Positions 14,573 through 22,852 of a stretch of 64,000 bases of DNA are shown piece by piece. The notes under the pieces are model-generated. The model had not been told where the DNA came from. It did not search any database and saw only the letters and a list, made by a program, of their open reading frames with translations. Source of the DNA: a virus. The stretch spans positions 1-64,000 of IMG/VR virus record IMGVR_UViG_3300028569_000031; one strand, given 5' to 3'. The position numbers and the translations under genes are program-made. How positions within the stretch are numbered: the stretch's first letter is position 1; every line of letters begins with the position of its first letter.

Positions 14573-15337
14573 ATGTTGCCACTAATACTAGGTAGTGCCG
14601 GACTCGGTGCTCTTGTCGGCGGTGTTCAGGGTTATCAAAGAAGTGGCGGTGATCTGGGACGCACACTCACAAGCGCAGCCACTGGAGGCCTACTAGGAGG
14701 TGCTACGGGTGGTTTAGGTGGGCTTGCTGGTGGCGCAGTTACTCGTTTTGCAGGACAGAAGCTAGCAATGCCTCTTGTTCCTGGGGGTATTGGACAATCT
14801 TTAGTCAACAAAGGAGTCTCCCCTGATCTTCTAGCGCAAGCACCTGGATTCTTAGGTGGTGCAGCTAACATTGGAACACAATTTGCTGCTGGTAGTTTAC
14901 TTGCACCACTTGCCGGTTCAATCGGACAATTAGGAACACAAGCAGCTGGCGCTGCTACTGCAGGTGTACGCGGAATGCAGCCAGTTCCTGGAATGCCTAA
15001 TGTTTCAGCGTTACCGCAAGGGATACAAGATCAAAATCGACCAATGAATTTATATGATGTTTATTACGGACCTGGATTGACTGCCAGAACTGCCGAGGAA
15101 CTAGCCCAAGATGTTCAAATGAAAGGTTTACAAAAACAATTTAATACAATGTATCCGCAGTTAAGTCAGGCCAAGAAAGATGAAATGCAACGTCAATTAG
15201 CTGCAGCACAGATTCGCCAAAATATCACTACTGCCGCTAACATGATAGAACGCGGTCAACAAACTGCGCAATCTATAGGAATTAACGCTGCAAATACACT
15301 TGGTAATGCATTAGCTTCTCAATATCAATATCAGTAA
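14573..15337 (+). CDS. Glycine-zipper virion protein (254 aa)
   Basis: The N-terminal 50 residues form a glycine zipper (LILGSAGLGALVGGVQGY, then SAATGGLLGGATGGLGGLAG). A middle hydrophobic section follows, and the C-terminal third is a glutamine- and alanine-rich helix (AKKDEMQRQLAAAQIRQN). Preceded by a 61-base AT-rich gap and an AAAAGGA ribosome binding site. Likely ejected or pore-forming virion protein by analogy; not assigned to a family. Confidence 0.6.
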   Translation: MLPLILGSAGLGALVGGVQGYQRSGGDLGRTLTSAATGGLLGGATGGLGGLAGGAVTRFAGQKLAMPLVPGGIGQSLVNKGVSPDLLAQAPGFLGGAANIGTQFAAGSLLAPLAGSIGQLGTQAAGAATAGVRGMQPVPGMPNVSALPQGIQDQNRPMNLYDVYYGPGLTARTAEELAQDVQMKGLQKQFNTMYPQLSQAKKDEMQRQLAAAQIRQNITTAANMIERGQQTAQSIGINAANTLGNALASQYQYQ

Positions 15338-15339
15338 TC

Positions 15340-15969
15340 ATGGCTAATACACCATTTGATTTTGTAAATTCACCTACAAGATTTGCCTCTTTAGGATTGA
15401 ATTTTAAAACAGGAAGGCGGGATGATCCAGCTCAGTCATATTATGCGGATACTAAATCTGCCGAGGCGCTACCCGGATTCTCAACTGATAAAACAGATTA
15501 TCAATCTCTTTTGTCAGAGTTTGTCCCAGCAGGTTATCAGGCTCCAACGTTTGGTGCGGCAGTAGACCAACAAATCAACCCAACATTTGGTGCAGTACCT
15601 GACTTATCTCCAGCCCAGATGGCAGCTATTCAATATCAACAAATTATGGGTCCTTACAATAGGGCCGAAAGAAACGAGGCAGCGGATTTTCAACGTCGTT
15701 TAACGCAACAACAATTAGCAGAAACTTATCCTTTTTTAAGTGCTGCTGCTAATGAAGCAACACAACGTGCTTTAGGTGCTAGTAAAGAATGGGCTGCTTA
15801 TAAGCAAGGCTTGCCTACTACAGCACAGGATATTATGACAGCTAAACAAAATCAACTTACCAGTGCAGCACAAGCTAAATATCTTGAGGATTTAGGAATA
15901 GCGTCATTGAATACATCAGCAAAACAACAAGCAAAACTTGGCTATACTGGAAAGAGCTTTTCAAGTTAA
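15340..15969 (+). CDS. Hypothetical virion-region protein (209 aa)
   Basis: Soluble, alanine- and glutamine-rich; the C-terminal half is helical (RNEAADFQRRLTQQQLAE). A phrase is repeated near residues 65-85 (APTFGAAVDQQINP, NPTFGAVPDLSP). No family recognised. It ends the first rightward unit; an AT-only inverted repeat follows. Confidence 0.55.
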   Translation: MANTPFDFVNSPTRFASLGLNFKTGRRDDPAQSYYADTKSAEALPGFSTDKTDYQSLLSEFVPAGYQAPTFGAAVDQQINPTFGAVPDLSPAQMAAIQYQQIMGPYNRAERNEAADFQRRLTQQQLAETYPFLSAAANEATQRALGASKEWAAYKQGLPTTAQDIMTAKQNQLTSAAQAKYLEDLGIASLNTSAKQQAKLGYTGKSFSS

Positions 15970-15978
15970 TTGAACAGC

Positions 15979-16007
15979 TTTTTATTAAATTAGTTCTTTA
16001 ATAAAAA
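15979..16007 (+). terminator. AT-only inverted repeat
   Basis: TTTTTATTAAA (15979-15989) and TTTAATAAAAA (15997-16007) form a perfect 11-base-pair stem with a 7-base loop. It lies between two rightward genes. The stem has no G-C pair, so it may be a weak terminator or an RNA-processing site. Confidence 0.45.
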
Positions 16008-16014
16008 TTTAATT

Positions 16015-16860
16015 ATGGGATCCTCAAAACCACCATCGCCAACAGTTATTTACTCACCGCCGCCTCCTCCTCCAACAACAACTGACGTACCTTCTCAGTC
16101 TTATGAGACTCAGGTACGTTTAGATGAGATTGCTAATGCACAAGCACGTTCAAATGCAGAATTTGGTGCAGAAATAGATCGCAGTCAAAACGAATTCTTT
16201 ACTAATCAAGACATTAGAAGAGAACAGGCTTCTGCTGGTGAACAGCGGATGACAATAGGAAAACAAGGTGAGGAGGAACGCGCAACAGTTGGCGCAAAAG
16301 GTGAACAAGAACGCAAGGGTATTGAAACCTCAGGGGCTCAACAACGTCTAGGTATCGAAACATCAGGTACTCAACAACGTTTAGGGATCCAAGAGACAGG
16401 TAAAGAAGAACGTTCAACACAGAGGGAACGTTATGCAGGCGAACAGGTTTTAATAGGTGCTAGAGGTGTAGAAGAACGTAGGGGTATCGAAACATCAGGC
16501 GCTCAACAACGTTTGGGTATTGTCGAATCAGGTTCCCAACAACGTCTAGGAATTCAAGAGACAGGTAAAGAAGAACGTTCAACACAGAAAGAACGTTATG
16601 CTGGCGAAGAATCTTTAACTAAAGTTAGAGGAACGGAAGAGCGTTCTGGAATTAGAGAAACCGGTAGCGAAACACGTTCTACTGTTCAAACCAGTGGCAC
16701 AGAACAACGTTTAGGAATTAGAACCGCAGGAGAAGAAGAAAGAGAAACTATTGGTAAATCAGCAACCGAACAACGGGCTTCTGATTTACAGAAAGAAATG
16801 TACAGACGTTATGCAGAAAATAGAGATTATGAACAAGCTCAAAATCAGTATCGAACATGA
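16015..16860 (+). CDS. Hendecad-repeat virion protein
   Basis: 281 residues. The proline-rich N-terminus (MGSSKPPSPTVIYSPPPPPP) is shared in style with the protein at 54421-55389. Residues 79-265 are seventeen consecutive 11-residue repeats without a gap, of the type xGIETSGxQQR or xxIGxxGxEER. Part of this is a 165-nt (55-codon) tandem duplication, visible in the DNA at about 16318 and 16483. Repeats of 11 residues suit a long right-handed coiled coil or an amphipathic helix lying on a membrane. It overlaps the small terminase gene by 4 bases. Role unknown; probably a rod or core protein of the virion. Confidence 0.7.
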   Translation: MGSSKPPSPTVIYSPPPPPPTTTDVPSQSYETQVRLDEIANAQARSNAEFGAEIDRSQNEFFTNQDIRREQASAGEQRMTIGKQGEEERATVGAKGEQERKGIETSGAQQRLGIETSGTQQRLGIQETGKEERSTQRERYAGEQVLIGARGVEERRGIETSGAQQRLGIVESGSQQRLGIQETGKEERSTQKERYAGEESLTKVRGTEERSGIRETGSETRSTVQTSGTEQRLGIRTAGEEERETIGKSATEQRASDLQKEMYRRYAENRDYEQAQNQYRT

Positions 16861-17342
16861 TTACTTGGATTGAAGAGTTAACGGAGAAGGAAAGAGAATC
16901 TTTCCATGCGTTCTGCAAGAAAACGCTATCACCAATACAAATGTATCTTTATGCAAGGTTTTTAGGTTTTACTGGAAGCATAGTTGAGTGTGATGAATGG
17001 GCGCAAAAAATACATTCAAAGAAAAATTTTAACGCAATATTAGAAGAAGAAATTGATTTAATGCAGTTAGACATTTCAAAGTTACGTGATGCAATTGATC
17101 TTGGAATGGTTAAACAAGATATGGGGACAGCTCGGATTGCTATGTTGCAAAAAGAATTACGCGGCTCAATAAAACAACTAAATGATGAAAAAGTTTTAAC
17201 AGATAAACAAGGATTGATTCTTGCAGGTGCAGACCGTGCCTTACGGGAGATGCTATCAATCTTTCGTGACGACCCTATTGAAGGACCACTTCAAGAAGCG
17301 TCTATGGGCGTATGGACAAAAATATTGGCAGAAGAGTCTTAA
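16857..17342 (+). CDS. Probable terminase small subunit
   Basis: 161 residues, helical, with an N-terminal DNA-binding-like region (LTEKERESFHAFCKKTLSPI and LGFTGSIVECDEWAQKIH) and a long central helix (LMQLDISKLRDAIDLGMVKQ). It lies 24 bases before the large terminase, the usual position of the small subunit. Sequence identity to a family is not evident by eye, so the call rests mainly on position and fold appearance. Confidence 0.55.
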   Translation: MITWIEELTEKERESFHAFCKKTLSPIQMYLYARFLGFTGSIVECDEWAQKIHSKKNFNAILEEEIDLMQLDISKLRDAIDLGMVKQDMGTARIAMLQKELRGSIKQLNDEKVLTDKQGLILAGADRALREMLSIFRDDPIEGPLQEASMGVWTKILAEES

Positions 17343-17366
17343 GGTTTAGTGCCTTAGTCTAATGGC

Positions 17367-18890
17367 ATGGCAGGTACATCCCTTTACTCCGTTTACCGAA
17401 GGACCGCACGTGCTGCAGCAAAACAACAGATAGTAAAAAAGAGTTCCAATATTGATATTGACCTGGCAAGAAAAGATTTTGCTTATTTTTGCACGGCAGT
17501 CGGTGAAAAACCACCGGCAACACACCACCTTCTTTGGCACCAGCACTTATGTACTGGAAATAGTTCGGAATGTTTAATCGATATAGCTGGCCCAAATGTA
17601 GATATACTAGGTCCCAGAGGTAGTGCAAAAAGTACAATTTTAGGTTTATTTACAGCGTGGACAATAGGTGTACATGCTTTAAACAAAAAACCGTTAAAAA
17701 TTCTTTATATTTCTTACACTGTTGATGTAGCCAGACCAAAGAGTGCTGCCATTAAAAGAATCATAGAAGAAAGTAAAACATATAAAGAAGTGTTCCCAAT
17801 GGTAAAAATTGCTAAGGGAATCAATAGTAATGAATACTGGAGTATTGATTGGAAGTTTGCTGGCATTAGATCTACCGGTGAAGAAGAATTTACTCTTTGC
17901 TGCGCTGGGTTAAAAGGTGCTGTAACCTCAAAACGTAGCCATTTATGTATAATAGATGACCCGATTAAGAGCTCTGACGACATTAAGAACAGAGATATCC
18001 GAGTAGCAATGGAAGATAACTGGAACTCAGTTATTACTCCTACAATGTTTGAAGGTGGACGTGCAATTTGTCTTGGTACTAGATTTCGACATGATGATGT
18101 TCACGCCAGTACTTTTACCCCAGGTAATGATTGGGTTCAAATTGTTCAGTCTGCAATAACGGTAGATGATCAAGGAGAAGAAGTTTCCTATTGGCCAGAA
18201 ATGTGGTCTCTTGAGTACCTACAAGACCGTCGTCGTCAGGCTCCTATAAGTTTCAGTTTTCAATATCAAAATCAAATTGTACAAACAAGTGAGCTATCAG
18301 TATCTCCAGATTTAATTGTTAAAGGTCAAATTGCTACTCAGTTTGATGCTTTAGGTATTGGTGTTGATTTATCTGCTGGGGTAAAGGAACGAAATGACTA
18401 TACTGTTTTTGTTATGGGCGGAAGGGTTGGCGACAAGATTCATATTATTGATTGCAAACGAATCAGGATTATGGGTAACCTAGAAAAATTAGAAGCGTTA
18501 ATGGAAATGATGTATGAGTGGGGAGTTGTTCACAAAGACGGAAAAGATTACCATCCTACTGGTAACACTATTGATGTATGGTCTGAAGCTGTAGCCTATC
18601 AAGCATCTTTAGAAGCTGATTTTAGAAGAATATGTCAAGGTGATCACGGACTGTATAACGTTAATTGGCATCCTGTTAAAGGATTTCGCGGAGACAAAGT
18701 AGCGCGTTTCAGGGGAATTATGGGTTTATTTGAACAACGTAAGCTAATCTTTAACAGGTACCGTAAATTTATGGCTTTAACCGATGAGATCGTAAATTTC
18801 GGTGTCAGTTCTCACGATGATTGTGTTGATGCTTTAATTTGGCTTTGTAATGGTTTAATGACCAGAGGAAAACTAGAGCTAGAGTATTGA
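17367..18890 (+). CDS. terL: Terminase large subunit
   Basis: 507 residues. The ATPase has a Walker A motif LGPRGSAKST (81-90), a Walker B with catalytic acid LCIIDDP (193-199), and a coupling-type segment ICLGTRFRHDD (234-244). The C-terminal RNase H-like nuclease opens with IGVDLSAG (Asp334) and closes with HDDCVDALIWL near residue 490. The enzyme pumps DNA into the procapsid through the portal and cuts the concatemer. It is followed by a small AbrB-like gene and the portal, the usual packaging order. Start at the ATG at 17367. Confidence 0.92.
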   Translation: MAGTSLYSVYRRTARAAAKQQIVKKSSNIDIDLARKDFAYFCTAVGEKPPATHHLLWHQHLCTGNSSECLIDIAGPNVDILGPRGSAKSTILGLFTAWTIGVHALNKKPLKILYISYTVDVARPKSAAIKRIIEESKTYKEVFPMVKIAKGINSNEYWSIDWKFAGIRSTGEEEFTLCCAGLKGAVTSKRSHLCIIDDPIKSSDDIKNRDIRVAMEDNWNSVITPTMFEGGRAICLGTRFRHDDVHASTFTPGNDWVQIVQSAITVDDQGEEVSYWPEMWSLEYLQDRRRQAPISFSFQYQNQIVQTSELSVSPDLIVKGQIATQFDALGIGVDLSAGVKERNDYTVFVMGGRVGDKIHIIDCKRIRIMGNLEKLEALMEMMYEWGVVHKDGKDYHPTGNTIDVWSEAVAYQASLEADFRRICQGDHGLYNVNWHPVKGFRGDKVARFRGIMGLFEQRKLIFNRYRKFMALTDEIVNFGVSSHDDCVDALIWLCNGLMTRGKLELEY

Positions 18891-18920
18891 CGCAACTTAA
18901 ACTTATACAAACACTCAAAA

Positions 18921-19103
18921 ATGTCTACCGGCTATTACGTCATCGAGCTTGAACAGGATGCTTACGGCTCCGCCCTGCTCCCACTTCCCGACGAACTTTG
19001 TCACGACATGTCCCTCACCCCTGGGGAACAATTTGATGTCGAGGTAGAGGACGATGTGATTACATTCAAAAGATTGCACGCTGGTTACGAAATTGAGGCA
19101 TAA
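18921..19103 (+). CDS. AbrB/SpoVT-like small protein
   Basis: 60 residues resembling the swapped-hairpin AbrB fold: a strand (GYYVIELEQDAYGSALLPLP), a loop DELCHDMSLTPGEQFDVEVE and a final strand DDVITFKRL. The pattern 'LPxPxEL...xLxPGExxxV' is the family hallmark. Such proteins bind DNA or act as antitoxins; inside a packaging operon a structural or regulatory role are both possible. Base composition is more GC-rich than its neighbours. Confidence 0.55.
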   Translation: MSTGYYVIELEQDAYGSALLPLPDELCHDMSLTPGEQFDVEVEDDVITFKRLHAGYEIEA

Positions 19104-19127
19104 TAGAGAAACAGGTATTTTTCAAAA

Positions 19128-21392
19128 ATGAGCGATAGCAAGTCAGCGTTAGATTCTATCCTCAAATCCGTTGTTAATCGAGACGGAGGTGGCTCTGCGG
19201 ACACCATGTTGGTGAATGCTCACCTTGCCCAGATGAAAATGTTTGGGATTCGTCAAGGCGTGGAATTTTATCCTGACCAGGATAATTTTGGTACACAGCG
19301 ATTTGATTTTGTTCAACAAGTAATTCGTTTTAATAAACTTGATGCAAGGTTGGATTCCATTTGGGATCGGTTCCTTTCATTTGGAAAAGGCTTATTCTAT
19401 ATAAGGCCTACTAAAAAAACTTATCGTTTATATTGGTTTGATAAAGATGCTTACCGTTCATACTACAGCGCCGATGGTGAACTAGAAGAAGTAGTAATTA
19501 TCTACCCTTATAAAGTAAAGTCGAATCGTGGTTTTTCCGGGGTAGGTTTATCAACAGATAAACGTTACATGAGATTAAGAATTACAGCAACTGAAATTGA
19601 AGAGTATCATAGCGAACAAGAATTAAATTTTGAGTCAACATTAGAGTTTGCAACGTTAGGAAAAAAGACAGTTGTAAACACAATGCAATTTATCCCTTGC
19701 GTTGAGGTTTTTAATAATCCAGATGCTTTTGGTACTGAGGGTAGTGGGGAATTTGAGTGGTTGAGTAATCAAATTATTGCTCACGATGAGATGGTAAAAA
19801 ATATCAGAGCTAATCTTTCTTTCTTTGGAAATCCAACTTTACTGTCTTCTCGCCCCAAACAAGACATTATTGAACAAAAAGATGGAGATGTTTCTCAAAG
19901 GCCAAGTATTGCAAGCCAATCTGGTTTCCAATCTGATTTTCCGCTTTCGAGTTCTACTTATCGCCAAGACAATGTAACCAGGCAAAATCCTGGATACATT
20001 GGAAAACCTGGCACTGGTATGCGGGTACCGCGTGTTATTGCAAACCTTGAGCCAACAGATCGTGTTGGTTTTATTACCCCTAATGCAATAAGCACTGACC
20101 AAGCAAGATACGCAGAACAGTTGAGATCTGAGATACGCCTAGCTCTTGGCGGTATTGACGACTTAAGTATTACAAACGTAACTGCTACTGAAATTAAATC
20201 AGCTTATGGTCGTGTAAGTGCGACAGCTAAGAAAAAATGTTTACAAATTTATACGTATGGAATTTGTAGATGTTTTGAATTAATGATTTTTCAAGAGGAG
20301 CAAATATTCAGAAAAACACTTGCTTTTAGTTCTGGCTTAAAATATCCTGATCCACCTGAAGATTTAGAAGATCCGAAACTTGAAGCAAAGTATGAGAAAG
20401 CAAAAGATAAGTATGAACAGGGTTTACAAGCTGCAATTGATAATGCAATACAAACAAAAACAATACCGCCAGGGGTCTTAGGTCTTGCTCCAGATGGGGA
20501 TAGAACTGTTTGTTGGCGATGGATGGGTCCTGTTTATGAAGACACCGCTCAAGATAAACTTAACCAATCTATCTTTACACGTAACCTACAGGAATTAGGT
20601 GTTGATAGCATTGAAGCACTGAAGTATTTGTTCCCTTCAAAAACGGACGACGAAATCGCAGGCATGCTCTCCGGTTTCCCGTTCCGCATGGTGGGTGAAG
20701 TACAGAGGGCGATGTCTACTTTCATTGACCTGGTTAACCAGCAAATGAGGACCCCGCATCCGCAGCAGCCGGATATACCGATGGCTGCGGACCCACGTCT
20801 TGATCTTACACCGTTCCTTTACCGAACTCTCGAAAGCCTACAAAAAGAGGTAACCTATGCAGGCCGATACCGCAATGCCGACCCAATCGGCACCCCAAGT
20901 ATCTCAGACCCAACCGATCAGCTACGCGGCTCCAGTTTCTCAAACAGCAGCCTACGCGCCAACGGTTTCAACAACGTCCCAATGGGTGGCGCCTTACCAG
21001 CAGGTAACGGCCCCAGCACCGCAAATGCAGGCCCAGATGGGCGTCCCCCAGACGCAATACAGCCCTACAGCGTCGTACCCCCAAGCTTACCAGGCGTCCC
21101 CACAATCGCCCCAGTCGGAGAATCCTTACAAGGAGGCATTCAACCGGGTAGTAGGACTCCTGAGTTCGCCGGTCCAATTCCCGTTCCAGGGTCAACAGTC
21201 TCAAACGAGCCCTCAGTACGCCCCGGCCAACTACAGTTCCCAAGCGGCTCCCCAGTACAGCAACGCGGGGACGCAGACCTATACGCCTGGGATCAACAGC
21301 AACCAGGGTTACTCCAACGGTTATTCCCAAACTTCTCAGGAACTGACCAGGGAGCAGCTCCAAGCAAACGGAGTAAGCGAAGCAAGTCTTAG
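19128..21392 (+). CDS. Portal protein
   Basis: 754 residues if read to its stop. The position after terL, the size and the central helices (SEIRLALGGIDDLSITNVTA, ATAKKKCLQIYTYGICRC) support a portal, the dodecameric DNA gate of the capsid. The length fits the large portals of P22-like and N4-like podoviruses. The core ends near residue 580 (LYRTLESLQKEVTYAGRYRN); the last 180 residues are proline/glycine/serine rich and coincide with another open frame from 20857. That tail may be disordered, or the true end may be altered by frameshifting. Confidence 0.75.
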   Translation: MSDSKSALDSILKSVVNRDGGGSADTMLVNAHLAQMKMFGIRQGVEFYPDQDNFGTQRFDFVQQVIRFNKLDARLDSIWDRFLSFGKGLFYIRPTKKTYRLYWFDKDAYRSYYSADGELEEVVIIYPYKVKSNRGFSGVGLSTDKRYMRLRITATEIEEYHSEQELNFESTLEFATLGKKTVVNTMQFIPCVEVFNNPDAFGTEGSGEFEWLSNQIIAHDEMVKNIRANLSFFGNPTLLSSRPKQDIIEQKDGDVSQRPSIASQSGFQSDFPLSSSTYRQDNVTRQNPGYIGKPGTGMRVPRVIANLEPTDRVGFITPNAISTDQARYAEQLRSEIRLALGGIDDLSITNVTATEIKSAYGRVSATAKKKCLQIYTYGICRCFELMIFQEEQIFRKTLAFSSGLKYPDPPEDLEDPKLEAKYEKAKDKYEQGLQAAIDNAIQTKTIPPGVLGLAPDGDRTVCWRWMGPVYEDTAQDKLNQSIFTRNLQELGVDSIEALKYLFPSKTDDEIAGMLSGFPFRMVGEVQRAMSTFIDLVNQQMRTPHPQQPDIPMAADPRLDLTPFLYRTLESLQKEVTYAGRYRNADPIGTPSISDPTDQLRGSSFSNSSLRANGFNNVPMGGALPAGNGPSTANAGPDGRPPDAIQPYSVVPPSLPGVPTIAPVGESLQGGIQPGSRTPEFAGPIPVPGSTVSNEPSVRPGQLQFPSGSPVQQRGDADLYAWDQQQPGLLQRLFPNFSGTDQGAAPSKRSKRSKS

Positions 21393-21864
21393 TGTAATTG
21401 ATCATTTTGGTGCTGATTGTCCAGCAATTCTTAATGATTATTCTTGCAAAATTGAAGACGCTCTTATTGTTACCAATAACCAGTTAATTCACGCAGTTAA
21501 TCTACTGAAAGAATTATCCGCTGAGCATAAAGCTTACGAGACAATTCTTACAGATCCTGATGTACTTGCTGATTATACTTGCGAGTTCTTCGGTGAAAAC
21601 GGTCCTTACCCTGTTCCCGATGAATCAGTTTCTTACAGCAGGCCTGTAGGTCAACAGTTTGTTAATCCAACTGTTGCTCCTCAGTATCAGCGTCCTGACA
21701 TGCCAGTTCCTCCTCAGCCTCAGCAAACACAAGGCAATCCAGCGGATTTCTGGAATAGTTTTGGTTCGTTGGCTGACCGTGATCCCGCTAATGCATGGCG
21801 CTATTTGAATGCAGCACAACAAAATCCTGATGTATTCCGCCAGAAACTCCTGGTAATGGAATGA
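20857..21864 (+). CDS. Scaffold-like protein overlapping portal gene
   Basis: 335 residues. The first 170 are low-complexity (Q, P, S, T, A, Y). The second half is a compact domain (LTREQLQANGVSEASLSVID, then CKIEDALIVTNNQLIHAVNL) followed by another proline/glutamine-rich tail. Disordered, helical and polar composition between portal and major capsid genes suits a scaffold or assembly protease substrate. The first 536 nt overlap the portal frame (+1). The unshared second half is clearly protein-like, so this frame is almost certainly used. The overlap region is unusually GC-rich. Confidence 0.7.
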   Translation: MQADTAMPTQSAPQVSQTQPISYAAPVSQTAAYAPTVSTTSQWVAPYQQVTAPAPQMQAQMGVPQTQYSPTASYPQAYQASPQSPQSENPYKEAFNRVVGLLSSPVQFPFQGQQSQTSPQYAPANYSSQAAPQYSNAGTQTYTPGINSNQGYSNGYSQTSQELTREQLQANGVSEASLSVIDHFGADCPAILNDYSCKIEDALIVTNNQLIHAVNLLKELSAEHKAYETILTDPDVLADYTCEFFGENGPYPVPDESVSYSRPVGQQFVNPTVAPQYQRPDMPVPPQPQQTQGNPADFWNSFGSLADRDPANAWRYLNAAQQNPDVFRQKLLVME

Positions 21865-21895
21865 TCATTAGTTTGATCTATTAAGTTTAGAATAT

Positions 21896-21921
21896 GGGGT
21901 AGTAAATGCTACCCCTTTTTT
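21896..21921 (+). terminator. Rho-independent terminator
   Basis: GGGGTAG (21896-21902), loop TAAATG, CTACCCC (21909-21915), then six T. It lies 32 bases after the scaffold-like gene and separates the portal unit from the capsid unit. Confidence 0.9.
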
Positions 21922-21941
21922 ATTAAATATAGAGGCATAAA

Positions 21942-22442
21942 ATGTTTAATGTGCCACCGAACGTACAATCCGCTGTTACCAGTGCTGGAGAAGCAGTTAA
22001 AAGCGGCGTTCAAGCAACAGAAAAAGTAGGAAAACGTGCAGCTAATTTTATTGCTGCAATTGGAACAAGTGGTGGTCCTGTTGGATCCGCTGCGTTAATT
22101 GGATTTGGAGCTGGTGCGGTTACCGGTGCATTAACATCAGCTTACCAACGTGAGCAAGGATTACATCGAATGGCTGGGGAAGCAATTAAAATTGGCAGCC
22201 CTCACTCACAGAGTGCAGTAATGCCAACGGATCTACAAGCCGGATATTTAAATTTAAATACTTTTGGATCGCCCCTACCAACACATGGATTAATGGGTGC
22301 TCATAATTTACGTGCCTCACAAATAATTCAAGATCAAGCAACTGCATCTGAGCAGCAATATATGTCAGCATATATGCCGCAAACAGGTCAACTTCCTTTT
22401 GGGGAACTAACCCAACAACCACAACAAAAAGGTCGCCGCTAA
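21942..22442 (+). CDS. Virion-region protein with glycine-rich segment
   Basis: 166 residues. An amphipathic N-terminal helix (VQSAVTSAGEAVKSGVQATE) is followed by a hydrophobic glycine zipper (VGSAALIGFGAGAVTGALTS) and a glutamine-rich polar tail. No family recognised. Coupled to the next gene by TAATG. Confidence 0.55.
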   Translation: MFNVPPNVQSAVTSAGEAVKSGVQATEKVGKRAANFIAAIGTSGGPVGSAALIGFGAGAVTGALTSAYQREQGLHRMAGEAIKIGSPHSQSAVMPTDLQAGYLNLNTFGSPLPTHGLMGAHNLRASQIIQDQATASEQQYMSAYMPQTGQLPFGELTQQPQQKGRR

Positions 22443-22741
22443 TGGACCACAACAAAGCCAAGAAAGCTAAAACAAAAGCTAAGTCACACAACACACAGAA
22501 AAAATCTTCCCCAGAACAAGTTGCCCAGCAACAAGCCGCCACAGCGCAGATGATGGCAATGTCTCAGCAACAGGGCCAGGGTTTTATTAATCCGGAAGTG
22601 CAAGCACAGCAAATTTCTTTACAACCGCCAACAACTAATCCTTATCACATGATGGGTGCAATGGCGCCTACATCTTACCGTTACGGAAACATGGTAGATG
22701 GTTACGCTGGAGTTGATCCGCAATTTCGCCCAATGGGTTAA
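22442..22741 (+). CDS. Small basic/glutamine-rich protein (99 aa)
   Basis: Lysine-rich N-terminus (KAKKAKTKAKSHNTQKKSSP), then a glutamine/alanine-rich middle and a tyrosine/glycine-rich end. It looks disordered. Location just before the major capsid gene suggests a minor capsid or scaffold-assisting role; not recognised. Confidence 0.5.
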   Translation: MDHNKAKKAKTKAKSHNTQKKSSPEQVAQQQAATAQMMAMSQQQGQGFINPEVQAQQISLQPPTTNPYHMMGAMAPTSYRYGNMVDGYAGVDPQFRPMG

Positions 22742-22763
22742 TAATCGGGGTAAGTAAGTCTTT

Positions 22764-22771
22764 GCTATAAT
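22764..22771 (+). promoter_or_regulatory. Extended -10 promoter of capsid gene
   Basis: GCTATAAT preceded by TT gives TTGCTATAAT, an extended -10 box (TGNTATAAT). The -35 region (AATCGG at 17 bases) is poor, as often with extended -10 promoters. It lies about 80 bases before the capsid start, after a terminator upstream, so strong separate expression of the capsid gene is likely. Confidence 0.55.
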
Positions 22772-22802
22772 TTTATTAATGGAGCAAATGTTCCAGATAC
22801 TT

Positions 22803-22846
22803 TGAGGTAATTAACCTCAGGTTTCAGCTAATCCTTACGCTGAGTA
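22803..22846 (+). promoter_or_regulatory. Structured leader of capsid gene
   Basis: TGAGGT-AATTA-ACCTCA hairpin (22803-22819), followed by TCAGC...GCTGA (about 22825-22845) just before the ATG at 22853. No T-run follows. Hairpins directly upstream of an abundant structural gene may stabilise the message or tune translation. Confidence 0.45.
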
Positions 22847-22852
22847 ACCACT

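Noticed and set aside
20968-21405. Minus-strand frame of 145 codons, arginine/leucine-rich
   Set aside because: Composition is that of an antisense shadow of the GC-rich portal/scaffold overlap; no start signal.
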